A stretch of DNA of 64,000 bases from an uncultured Acinetobacter sp. GTDB lineage: Bacteria; Pseudomonadota; Gammaproteobacteria; Pseudomonadales; Moraxellaceae. Made by a program: the position numbers and the translations under genes. The DNA is taken from contig NZ_CANLSL010000001.1 of the NCBI RefSeq assembly GCF_947493735.1, positions 1-64,000 on the forward strand, given 5' to 3'. The notes beneath the pieces were generated by a model. It made no database searches, was not told the origin of the DNA, and saw only the letters and a program-made list of their open reading frames with translations. This document shows, piece by piece, positions 1-7,441 of the stretch (within the stretch, counting starts at the first letter, position 1; the number at the start of each line of letters is the position of its first letter).

Positions 1-78
1 TACCATCCCCCGCTCGACTTGCATGTGTTAAGCCTGCCGCCAGCGTTCAATCTGAGCCATGATCAAACTCTTCAGTTA
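1..78 (-). rRNA. rrs: 16S ribosomal RNA, 5' end only (partial)
   Basis: Read on the minus strand, the first ~78 bases give the conserved start of bacterial 16S rRNA, including the universal primer-site motif AGAGTTTGATCATGGCTCAG and the following helix with the ATTGAACGCTGGCGGC core. The gene runs off the left edge of the window, so only its 5' end is seen. The exact mature 5' end (about 78) is inferred from the family pattern AACTGAAGAGTTTG. This end matches Acinetobacter-type 16S as I know it, but 78 bases do not resolve the species. Confidence 0.95.
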
Positions 79-282
79 AAATCATTCAGTGACTTAAGGT
101 CACAATTCTGGCTCATTAATCTTACTGACTAAAAATTCGCTCAAATAAACTTCGAGAAATTTCTACCAATTCAATCAATGAAATATATTCAATGAATCAA
201 TCAGCAAAAATCCACACAAGTTGTTCTTCTTTAACTCTTAATGATCTTCTCAATGCTTCGTCAGCATCAAGCTAGGTCGGCT

Positions 283-450
283 ATATTACTCTCTATCTCT
301 AAAAAGTCAACTGGAAATTTAGATATTTTTTAAATCTTATTTCTAAACTTAAAACCTAACCACTTTAGCTAAGCCCTTGTTTATCAACAAGTTTTAATCT
401 GCATCTCCGCCGATAGGTGCGCATTCTACACCATTAATAAATCGAAGCAA
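283..450 (-). promoter_or_regulatory. Tandem rRNA operon promoters P1 and P2 and leader
   Basis: Two sigma-70 promoters point left toward the 16S gene. The upstream one has -35 TTGCTT (445-450), a 16-bp spacer and -10 TAGAAT (423-428), followed by a GC-rich discriminator (GCGC), a hallmark of stringently controlled rRNA promoters. The downstream one has -35 TTGACT (305-310), a 16-bp spacer and -10 TAATAT (283-288). The 200-odd bases between P2 and the 16S gene form the transcribed leader, in which an antitermination boxA would be expected; I could not place one with certainty. Confidence 0.75.
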
Positions 451-509
451 CCCCCTTTCTTATTCTTTTTTATCGGGTGGGTGTTTTTTAGTCATATTTC
501 AGCATTTTT

Positions 510-1175
510 CTAAAAATTTGCCTGACTATTGATCAAAATTTCATGATTTTGCAATGGATGCGTGAATTTAAGCTGTGATGCGTGCAATGCCATTTGCGCT
601 GTATGGGCATTTTTCGCCTGTGGGTTATAGATTTTATCACCAACAATGGGATGTCCAAGATGCATCATATGCACACGCAGTTGATGTGATCGACCTGTGA
701 TGGGATGAAGTAGGACTTCTGTACAATCGTATTCAGCCCGATATTGCATTGCTTGATATTGGGTTTGCGCAGACTTTCCGATCTTGTAGTCAATCTTCTG
801 GCGTGGACGATTTTCCCAATCGGCGATTAAAGGCACATCAATCATACCCATCCCGTCTAATTTTCCTTGAACAAGTGCTATATAGGTTTTCTCAATAGTC
901 CGTTGTTGAAATTGTCGACTCATTGCCACTTCCGATTCACGATGCTTGGCAAAGATCAAAATCCCTGACGTCGCCATGTCTAGCCGATGTAACACTTTTG
1001 CTTGTGGAAATTTTTGTAATATACGCCAGTAGGCACTGTCCTGATGTTCTGGCAAGCGCCCCATCACCGACAACAGTCCCGCAGGCTTATTAATAGCGAT
1101 CAGGTCTATATCTTCATAGAGAGTTTCTAAGGCTGACTGCGGTGGGTCATAAATAAAGTCAGGATCAAGTGGCAT
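510..1175 (-). CDS. rluA: RluA-family pseudouridine synthase
   Basis: Enzyme of 221 residues that isomerises uridine to pseudouridine in structured RNA; RluA itself modifies 23S rRNA U746 and tRNA U32. The catalytic motif HRLDMATSG lies at residues 63-71, with D66 as the nucleophilic aspartate, and the preceding INKPAGLLS segment (about 29-36) and the later GRSHQLRVHM motif (about 162-171) are also family signatures. Length matches the short RluA type without an S4 domain, which favours RluA over RluC or RluD; this assignment is by similarity of layout only. It stands alone, just upstream of the rRNA operon and on the same strand. Confidence 0.85.
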   Translation of the reverse strand: MPLDPDFIYDPPQSALETLYEDIDLIAINKPAGLLSVMGRLPEHQDSAYWRILQKFPQAKVLHRLDMATSGILIFAKHRESEVAMSRQFQQRTIEKTYIALVQGKLDGMGMIDVPLIADWENRPRQKIDYKIGKSAQTQYQAMQYRAEYDCTEVLLHPITGRSHQLRVHMMHLGHPIVGDKIYNPQAKNAHTAQMALHASQLKFTHPLQNHEILINSQANF

Positions 1176-1341
1176 GGTTTAATCGCTATATTTTGAGGTG
1201 AATCAGGATGATGGAATGCCAAGTTGCTCGGCATAGCATCTTAACTCTATCTTTTTGTATTGTTTTGCAATCCATCTATATTTCAAATCCTCAGCTATGC
1301 TATGTTTAATCAAATTGCACGCAATCAAAAGGAATATTGTC

Positions 1342-1584
1342 ATGATGAACACCTCTCAACCCAGTATGACGCATTTGTTCGAACAACTTGGATTGGATGC
1401 AGATGAATCTGCAATTCAAAGTTTCATCAAAACACACCAGCTCGGTGCAGATGTGTATATTTGCGATGCGCCATTTTGGAATACCAGCCAACGTGCTTTA
1501 TTGGCGGAAAAAACCATTACCGATGATGACTGGACAATTGTTGTCGATCAACTCAATGAAGCACTGCATGAAGATTCGGTTTAG
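1342..1584 (+). CDS. DUF2789 family small protein
   Basis: Acidic protein of 80 residues resembling the DUF2789 family, which has no known function. I chose the ATG at 1342 (a second ATG follows at once) because AAAAGGAA lies at 1327-1334, a well-spaced ribosome binding site; the frame stays open further upstream but without a good start. Conserved-looking features are the FEQLGLDAD segment near the N-terminus and the DDDWTIVVDQLNEAL segment near the C-terminus. A Rho-independent terminator follows within 20 bases, so this is a single-gene transcript convergent with tusA. Confidence 0.75.
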   Translation: MMNTSQPSMTHLFEQLGLDADESAIQSFIKTHQLGADVYICDAPFWNTSQRALLAEKTITDDDWTIVVDQLNEALHEDSV

Positions 1585-1601
1585 GCTAAATCAACTGGGA
1601 T

Positions 1602-1630
1602 AAAACGGACTGATGATCGTCCGTTTTTTT
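1602..1630 (+). terminator. Rho-independent terminator after the DUF2789 gene
   Basis: Stem ACGGAC (1605-1610) pairs with GTCCGT (1619-1624), extended by A/T pairs, and is followed by a run of T residues. It lies between two convergent genes. Confidence 0.85.
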
Positions 1631-1645
1631 ATGGATAAAATGATG

Positions 1646-1909
1646 TTATTGCTTTTGCACTTGATAGTAATAAATCTGCTGTCCTTCAAACTCACGTTCC
1701 TCTTGAATCAGTAAAGCATGCCCAAGATGCATACAAAACTTTGGAATATCCCATGAGGTCGATGGATCTGTCGCCAAAACTTCAATCACATCACCTTGTA
1801 CTGATTTACGAATCGCTTGATGCAACATCATCACAGGTTCTGGACAGCGCAAGCCCCGTGTATCCAGCTGTTTGCTGATCTGATGTGTCGATTGCTCAGG
1901 TAAAGTCAT
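1646..1909 (-). CDS. tusA: TusA-family sulfur carrier protein
   Basis: Small sulfur relay protein (87 residues) of the type that accepts persulfide sulfur from IscS for tRNA 2-thiouridine formation. The signature [15 protein letters not shown] holds the acceptor cysteine, C22, and the C-terminal half contains the [12 protein letters not shown] segment typical of TusA. The frame extends upstream to 2026, but the ATG at 1909 gives the normal TusA length (E. coli has 81 residues) and a conventional N-terminus, so I use it. Divergent from corC with about 185 bp between them. Confidence 0.85.
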   Translation of the reverse strand: MTLPEQSTHQISKQLDTRGLRCPEPVMMLHQAIRKSVQGDVIEVLATDPSTSWDIPKFCMHLGHALLIQEEREFEGQQIYYYQVQKQ

Positions 1910-2093
1910 ACGCTCACGAATTGCATTGCAAAATAAAGCCGAGATTTTAACATAAACTGTGCACACAGCTATAGCCTGAAAATCGTCTACAGACTGCAAT
2001 AAATTTCCACATGTTTTTAGATGCATAGCCCATCTTTCTTCGGTATGATGAGTTCACCTTTAGACAATATTTGTTGGTATTTTAGGATCTGTC

Positions 2094-2930
2094 ATGCAAG
2101 ACGAATCAAGTCCCTCGTGGGCACGTGGCTTAAAAAAATGGTTAAACACGGCGCCTGAAACCCGTGATGAGTTATTAAAACTTGTCCATGATTCACGGCA
2201 ATATCTCGAACCCGATACGGTCGCAATGCTCGAAGGCGTGCTTGATCTGCCAGCGACTAAAATTCGAGAAGTAATGACACCACGTCCTGCTTTGGTGAGC
2301 TTACAAGAAGATGATGATGTGCTGGACATTATTCATGTGCTCATCGAGTCTGCGCACTCTCGCTTTCCCGTGTTTTCTGCGGAAAATAGCGATAAAGTGG
2401 TTGGGGTTTTGCTGGCAAAAGATCTGTTGCCATTTTTGAATCAACGTGAACGCAAAGTAGATATTACCGCTTTAATGCGTCAAGCCGTGTTCGTGCCTGA
2501 AAGTGCTCGTTCGGATCAAGTGTTGCGTATGCTGAAAAATACCCAGTCGCATCTTGCCATCGTGATTGATGAATATGGTACGACCTCTGGCATTGTGACT
2601 TTAGAAGATATATTAGAAGAAATCGTCGGTGAAATCGAAGACGAGCATGATGAAGTTGATCAATTTGCCCAGTTTATTCAGCCTGATCCAGAATCTGAAC
2701 AACAAAATGCCTGGATCGTTCAAGCACTGACGCCAATCGAATATTTCAATAGCATTTTTGCTTCTGAGTTCCCTGATGATGAAGTGGAAACGATGGGCGG
2801 ATTGTTACTGCAAGAGATTGGTTTAGTGAGCGATTTAGAAGGTCAAGTGGTCGAACTGGCAGATTGGAGCTTTACCATTATCGAAGCAGACACACGTAGC
2901 ATTCAACGTATTCGAGCTGTGCGCGCATGA
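2094..2930 (+). CDS. corC: CorC/YbeX-type CBS-domain protein
   Basis: Cytoplasmic 278-residue protein with a paired CBS domain (about 65-190) and a C-terminal CorC/HlyC-associated domain (about 205-275). The core motifs [13 protein letters not shown] and [20 protein letters not shown] are visible. CorC proteins are linked to magnesium and cobalt efflux. Its stop overlaps the lnt start by four bases (ATGA), the same ybeX-lnt pairing found in E. coli and other gammaproteobacteria, so the two are translated together. Confidence 0.9.
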   Translation: MQDESSPSWARGLKKWLNTAPETRDELLKLVHDSRQYLEPDTVAMLEGVLDLPATKIREVMTPRPALVSLQEDDDVLDIIHVLIESAHSRFPVFSAENSDKVVGVLLAKDLLPFLNQRERKVDITALMRQAVFVPESARSDQVLRMLKNTQSHLAIVIDEYGTTSGIVTLEDILEEIVGEIEDEHDEVDQFAQFIQPDPESEQQNAWIVQALTPIEYFNSIFASEFPDDEVETMGGLLLQEIGLVSDLEGQVVELADWSFTIIEADTRSIQRIRAVRA

Positions 2931-4504
2931 GTTCGATGTTTTTTTCCAGTCTTAGACAGCGTTTAATTGCAGCCCCTGCTTTTCAACAGCAACATCGTTT
3001 TTCACTTGGGCTAGTGTGTTTGATTGCACTGTGTGCAGGTGCGGTGTTGCCTCTGGCATTGGCACCGTATCATTTTTGGTGGTTGGCGATTCTTTCGCCT
3101 GCACTACTCTACGCCTGTTTACATCAGCGGAGTAGCAAACATGCCTTGTTCATCGGTTGGAGCTATGGCATCGGGCTGTGGTTTGTTGGTGCGTTTTGGC
3201 TGTATACCTCAATTCATGTTTATGGTGATACGCCTGCTTATCTTGCGGTGATTTTAATTGCCTTGATGGCGATTGCCATGGGCGTGTTTAGTGCGGTGCA
3301 AGCATGGTTGTATCGCCGATTCTTTCCTGAAACACCGTTGACCTTTGCGCCAATTTGGGTGTTTTTTGAATGGTTAAAAACGTGGATCTTTACAGGATTT
3401 CCGTGGTTATTCGTCGGCTATGCCTTTACCAATTATGGCTTGGATGAATATGCGCCGTTGTTGGGTATTTTTGGCGTATCTTTTGTGGTGATTCTGATTG
3501 CCTCTGCGCTAACCGAATGTTTATTTGGCAAACGCTTTTGGATTTTACCGATTCTGCTGTTGATTGCAGGCGCTTTTGGTGCAAAACAAATCCAATGGGT
3601 GACCCCGAAAGACCAAGCGCCACTGACCGTATCCTTGATACAAGGCAATATTCCACAAGATCTGAAATGGTTGGTGGAATATCAGGCGCAGACTTTAAGC
3701 ATCTACGCCACCATGAGCCAAACCGAATGGGGACGTGATCTCGTGGTTTGGCCTGAAGCCTCGATTCCGATGTTTCAGACCGATATTCAACCTTTTCTCA
3801 AGATCATCAGCGACCACGCCAAAGCGCAAGGTTCGGCTTGGGTCACGGGGATTCCGTATTGGGATGTCAAGAACTCTACTGCCAATAAACCATTGTATTA
3901 CAACAGCATCATGGCAACGGGTGCAGCGTCACACGGCATGTATTTTAAACAACGTCTGGTGCCTTTTGGCGAGTACATTCCTTTTTCTGGCGCGTTGTCT
4001 TGGGTCGTGCCTGGGGTTGCCAACGATTTGGCGCTCAGTGGCTTTAGCGCAGGTCACGATCAACAGCCACCGTTGATGATCAAAAATCATCGTTTGGCTT
4101 CAGCGATTTGCTATGAAGTGGCTTATCCGAATATCACCCGTAAAAATGCGTTGGATACCGACTTCCTTGTGACCATCTCCAATGATGCGTGGTTTACAGG
4201 TACAGCTGGCCCTTGGCAACATCTACAAATGGTGCAAATGCGTGCCAAAGAAAATGGGCGCTGGATCATCCGTGCCACCAATACTGGCGTGACGGCGTTC
4301 ATCAATGAGCAAGGTCATATTGTCAGCCAATTGCCAATGGATGTGCGTCAAGTGCTACGTGGTGAGTTGCCTGCCTTTACAGGTCAGACCTTGTATAGTC
4401 GCTTAGGTGATTGGACGATATTGCTATTCTGTGCGTTGTTGTTGATACTTGGTTTAGCGTATAAGCCAAAAGTGGTCGATACTCGATTTAAACAGCGTCG
4501 TTAA
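2927..4504 (+). CDS. lnt: Apolipoprotein N-acyltransferase
   Basis: Inner-membrane enzyme of 525 residues that adds the third acyl chain to the N-terminal cysteine of lipoproteins, the last maturation step before Lol sorting. The N-terminal half carries several hydrophobic membrane segments; the C-terminal half is a nitrilase-like domain with the catalytic triad visible as E277 (WPEAS), K341 (YFKQRLVPFGEYIP) and C395 (AICYEVAYPN). A last hydrophobic segment lies near residue 495-512. It is translationally coupled to corC. Confidence 0.95.
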   Translation: MSSMFFSSLRQRLIAAPAFQQQHRFSLGLVCLIALCAGAVLPLALAPYHFWWLAILSPALLYACLHQRSSKHALFIGWSYGIGLWFVGAFWLYTSIHVYGDTPAYLAVILIALMAIAMGVFSAVQAWLYRRFFPETPLTFAPIWVFFEWLKTWIFTGFPWLFVGYAFTNYGLDEYAPLLGIFGVSFVVILIASALTECLFGKRFWILPILLLIAGAFGAKQIQWVTPKDQAPLTVSLIQGNIPQDLKWLVEYQAQTLSIYATMSQTEWGRDLVVWPEASIPMFQTDIQPFLKIISDHAKAQGSAWVTGIPYWDVKNSTANKPLYYNSIMATGAASHGMYFKQRLVPFGEYIPFSGALSWVVPGVANDLALSGFSAGHDQQPPLMIKNHRLASAICYEVAYPNITRKNALDTDFLVTISNDAWFTGTAGPWQHLQMVQMRAKENGRWIIRATNTGVTAFINEQGHIVSQLPMDVRQVLRGELPAFTGQTLYSRLGDWTILLFCALLLILGLAYKPKVVDTRFKQRR

Positions 4505-4567
4505 GCTAAGATATTTCCCCCTCAAAGGGGCAATGCCAGTCAGTTAAGCATTTTTAATCCGCCCCAA

Positions 4568-4791
4568 CCCTCCTTTTCCAAAGGAGGGAGTATTTCGACA
4601 TTCAATCCAGTGTTGAATTCAATGGTGTTCCCCTCTTTTTCAAAGAGGGGTTAGGGGAGATTGATCAATCAGTAATAATAAAATTACGCTTAACTGATCA
4701 GCATTACTCAAAGGGGAGGAACTCTCAACAGCACTCCTCCCGTTGTAGGGGGAGAGGTTCTCAAGAAGAACTCCTCTCCTTTTAGGAGAGG
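4568..4791. repeat. Cluster of C/T-rich palindromic hairpins
   Basis: The 330 bases after lnt hold no gene but three perfect hairpins with near-identical design: CCCTCCTTT/AAAGGAGGG (4568-4588), CCCCTCTTT/AAAGAGGGG (4630-4650) and CCTCTCCT/AGGAGAGG (4773-4791), each with a 3-base loop. A looser GGAGGAACTC/CTCCTCCC arrangement sits between the second and third. They may terminate lnt transcription or be short palindromic repeats of the kind common between genes in this genus. Confidence 0.6.
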
Positions 4792-4833
4792 CAGGGTGAG
4801 GTCATGAACTTGACTCAGCTTAAAAATAGACCA

Positions 4834-5025
4834 CTAAATTTGCAAAAATGCCGTAATCAATAAGCTACTAAAAAATACCATCGGTACTTGGCGATAAAAC
4901 TTAAACAACCACTGTTCTGGAGCATTTTGTGTAAAATTTGCTTGCCAAGTCGATACTTGTAATGCCATTAACAATGCGACTAAACCACTTGCAAAACTAA
5001 AACTCAGTGCAAAAGAACCTATCAT
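4834..5025 (-). CDS. Small hypothetical membrane protein (63 aa)
   Basis: Unrecognised 63-residue protein with two hydrophobic stretches, residues 3-23 and about 47-62, separated by a polar loop containing WQANFTQNAPEQW. This is a plausible two-helix membrane hairpin. The start at 5025 lies three bases after the stop of the upstream 29-codon ORF, suggesting coupled translation. No strong independent ribosome binding site is seen. It may be the last gene of a tiny operon of small membrane proteins; function unknown. Confidence 0.4.
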   Translation of the reverse strand: MIGSFALSFSFASGLVALLMALQVSTWQANFTQNAPEQWLFKFYRQVPMVFFSSLLITAFLQI

Positions 5026-5028
5026 AAT

Positions 5029-5118
5029 TTAGCTACTAGCTTCTGCGCCTTGTAGCAAATCTATCCAAAATAAAAAAATCGCAAAACTCGATAAGATCAT
5101 CAAATTGACTTTAATCAT
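5029..5118 (-). CDS. Tiny hydrophobic ORF (29 aa)
   Basis: ORF of 29 codons encoding a single hydrophobic helix (MILSSFAIFLFWIDLL core) with an acidic tail. It is in the same frame as the 14-codon ORF upstream, separated from it only by an amber stop and one lysine codon. Its stop lies three bases before the start of the 63-codon ORF. No similarity recognised. Coding potential is inferred from layout and hydrophobicity only. Confidence 0.3.
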   Translation of the reverse strand: MIKVNLMILSSFAIFLFWIDLLQGAEASS

Positions 5119-5121
5119 TTT

Positions 5122-5166
5122 CTAGTGCAAATGATTGACTTTGTCTTGAACTAAAAATTCAAACAT
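5122..5166 (-). CDS. 14-codon ORF with consensus ribosome binding site
   Basis: ATG at 5166 is preceded by AGGAGGG (5170-5176), the strongest ribosome binding site in the neighbourhood, yet the frame closes after 14 codons at a TAG (5122-5124). The frame then stays open into the 29-codon hydrophobic ORF. This could be a leader peptide, or the intact gene could be a 45-codon ORF broken by an amber mutation. Confidence 0.3.
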   Translation of the reverse strand: MFEFLVQDKVNHLH

Positions 5167-5376
5167 TTTCCCTCCTAGAAAATGATTTATTTTGTCTTTA
5201 ATAATTATGCAAAAAATCAATCTAGAAAGTACTTCTCTTTTTACTCATAATTCATCAAAATTGTAGCTATCAAAATTAAGAATTATTATTAAATAAGCTT
5301 CATTACACTGATTTTTATTAAGTTATAAGATTTTATTTATTTTAATTATTATTACGATCGAATATTTCTTATATTT

Positions 5377-5412
5377 AAATTCGGCTTTAGGTATTTTCCC
5401 AAAGCCGAATTT
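5377..5412 (-). terminator. Terminator downstream of gspG
   Basis: A 12-bp perfect stem (5377-5388 paired with 5401-5412, core TTCGGCTTT/AAAGCCGAA) lies 30 bases after the gspG stop, in an otherwise very AT-rich gap. Both sides end in A/T runs, so it may work in both directions. Confidence 0.7.
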
Positions 5413-5443
5413 TCATGATTATTTTTCAATCTATTTATATTTT

Positions 5444-5995
5444 TTAATGTTGATAATAAATATCAGCATCATTATCTTCCCCGCCTTCTTGACCATCTGC
5501 ACCAAATGAATAGAGGTCATAAGGACGACCTTCGGTACCTGGAACGGTGTATTGCAAATCGTTATCCCAACTGTCGGTTGGATAACCGCCTTTGACATAA
5601 CCACCTTGCATCCAGTTTTTCGCTGAAGCAGGTTGTTTGATCAAGGCTTCGAGTCCGCCATCTTGCATGGATGGATAACGACCATTATCGAGTTTGTATT
5701 GATCGAGTGCACCTGCTGTACCGCTCAAGGTGATTTCTGTGGTATCGACTTTGGCTTTTTCGCCTCGACCCATGACATTTGGTACGATTAACGCTGCTAA
5801 AACTCCGAGAATCACGATCACGACCATGACTTCGATGAGGGTAAAGCCTGAGACACGATGTAGTCGAGCACCGCTCGACCGTGTCGCAAGGGCACAAGCT
5901 GTGCTTGGGCGATCAATTTCGATAACGTGTTGGGTCGTTTGATCGACAGATTGTTCATTTTGTTGTTTGTCTAATTGGCGCATCGCTTGACTCAT
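5444..5995 (-). CDS. gspG: Type II secretion major pseudopilin GspG
   Basis: Major pseudopilin of the type II secretion pilus, 183 residues from the ATG at 5995 (GGAG lies 9 bases upstream; a TTG 15 bases further up is less likely). The class III cleavage site is G50/F51 in SGFTLIEVMVVIVILG, with the expected glutamate at mature position 5, then the hydrophobic helix and the NVMGRGEKA and PNPGxxG-like calcium-loop region near the C-terminus. The leader before the cleavage site is about 50 residues, far longer than the usual 6-15, and contains a DNA palindrome. It lies 19 bp after gspF in the same operon. Confidence 0.95.
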   Translation of the reverse strand: MSQAMRQLDKQQNEQSVDQTTQHVIEIDRPSTACALATRSSGARLHRVSGFTLIEVMVVIVILGVLAALIVPNVMGRGEKAKVDTTEITLSGTAGALDQYKLDNGRYPSMQDGGLEALIKQPASAKNWMQGGYVKGGYPTDSWDNDLQYTVPGTEGRPYDLYSFGADGQEGGEDNDADIYYQH

Positions 5996-6014
5996 AAAAT
6001 ATAACTCCAAAACC

Positions 6015-7217
6015 TTAAATTAAATTATTCATATTCACGATCGGTAGCATCACGGCGATCACAATCACTAAAACGATTCCTGCCATAAATACCAACATCA
6101 ACGGCTCAAGTAAAGCCAGTAATGTCGTGATCAGGCTACTAATTTGTTTATCTTGCATATCTGATGCACGAATCAACATGCGATCTAGCTCGCCTGAGTT
6201 TTCACCGCTACGAATCATTTGCACCATCATCGGTGGGAAATAGCCCGAACGCTCAAGCTGTGTGGCGAGATTACCACCCTCCACGACTTTTTCTGCCGCA
6301 TGGTTGACGGCATCTCGAATCACCCAATTGCTACTCACCGCCGCACCGATTTTTAAGGCATCGACTAAAGGCACACCCGACCGAGTCAGAATAGACAAGG
6401 TGCTGGCAAAGCGTGCCGAGTTGATACCACGAGATAATTTACCAAATAATGGCAACTTGAGGATAAAACGATCAAGTGTGTAATGCCCTGCATCCGTCCG
6501 TAAAAATCGACCGAGCAGAAACAATCCCAAAGCACCGAGTACCGACATGTACATCCAATAATTACGGATAAAATCACTGGTCGCCATCAAGGCTTGGGTA
6601 ATCCACGGCAAGGCTTGCTCGGTATTGGCAAAGACTTTGACAATATCAGGTACGACATAGGTCATCAGCCCCATGATGATCGCAAAAGACATCAGCATCA
6701 GAATCACAGGATAGATCATCGCCCCTTGGATTTTCTTCTGCATGGCAAAGCGACCTTCGGTATAGTCTGCCAATTGTTCTAGAATCAAATCCAAGTGCCC
6801 TGAACGCTCACCTGCTGCCACGGTGGCAATATATAAGGTTGGGAAATGAGCACTTTGATCTAAGGCTTTGGCAAGCGAATGCCCTTCTAAGACTTTGGCT
6901 CGCACAGAAAGCAATAAACTTTCAACATGTTTCTTTTCACTTTGCTTGGCGACGGCTCGAATAGCTTCTTCTAAAGGAATACTGGCAGCAATTAACACCG
7001 ATAATTGACGTGTCATGAGTGCCAAATCATAAGCGGTAAGTTTCTTTTGAAACCAACGGCTTTGACCTGTTTGTTTGTGTTGTACCGCTTCGACTTGTAA
7101 TGGCGTCAGTGCTTGATCACGTAACTGCTGACGAATCTGCCGAGCAGAATCACCATCCATGATGCCTTTATGTTGTTTTCCTGAAGCGTCGAGCGCTGAA
7201 TATTGATACGCAGGCAT
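6015..7217 (-). CDS. gspF: Type II secretion inner-membrane platform protein GspF
   Basis: Polytopic platform protein of 400 residues that connects the GspE ATPase to the pseudopilus. Two T2SSF domains (about 65-190 and 270-390) and hydrophobic segments near 165-190, 215-235 and 370-395 are visible; the N-terminus has the family start MPAYQYSALDASGKQHKG. I start at the ATG at 7217 rather than the TTG six bases upstream because AAGAG is better spaced for it. Only gspF and gspG occur here; the other type II secretion genes must lie elsewhere, as is usual in Acinetobacter. Confidence 0.95.
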   Translation of the reverse strand: MPAYQYSALDASGKQHKGIMDGDSARQIRQQLRDQALTPLQVEAVQHKQTGQSRWFQKKLTAYDLALMTRQLSVLIAASIPLEEAIRAVAKQSEKKHVESLLLSVRAKVLEGHSLAKALDQSAHFPTLYIATVAAGERSGHLDLILEQLADYTEGRFAMQKKIQGAMIYPVILMLMSFAIIMGLMTYVVPDIVKVFANTEQALPWITQALMATSDFIRNYWMYMSVLGALGLFLLGRFLRTDAGHYTLDRFILKLPLFGKLSRGINSARFASTLSILTRSGVPLVDALKIGAAVSSNWVIRDAVNHAAEKVVEGGNLATQLERSGYFPPMMVQMIRSGENSGELDRMLIRASDMQDKQISSLITTLLALLEPLMLVFMAGIVLVIVIAVMLPIVNMNNLI

Positions 7218-7441
7218 TGCCAACTCTTAACTTTTCGATTTCATTATGCCATTATCTCGGTGATGGACTTTTTCAGTTTTTTTCCTTGCGAATGTATCGC
7301 TTAGATCGTTTTCAATCTATCCATCACAACTTGGACTCAAGCATAACTGAGTATCGTATTTTGCGCCATGTCTGTTTAAGATTTTTCGCTCGAGTATTTT
7401 CGATGCACTTTTTTCGATCCACTATTTAGGTCGCCTATTTT

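Noticed and set aside
1255..1341. Longer N-terminus for the DUF2789 protein
   Set aside because: The upstream start has no ribosome binding site, whereas AAAAGGAA sits correctly before the ATG at 1342.
7224..7441. Small rightward frame (70 codons) between gspF and priA
   Set aside because: Overlaps the start of gspF, shows no normal protein character and lies where the divergent promoters must be.
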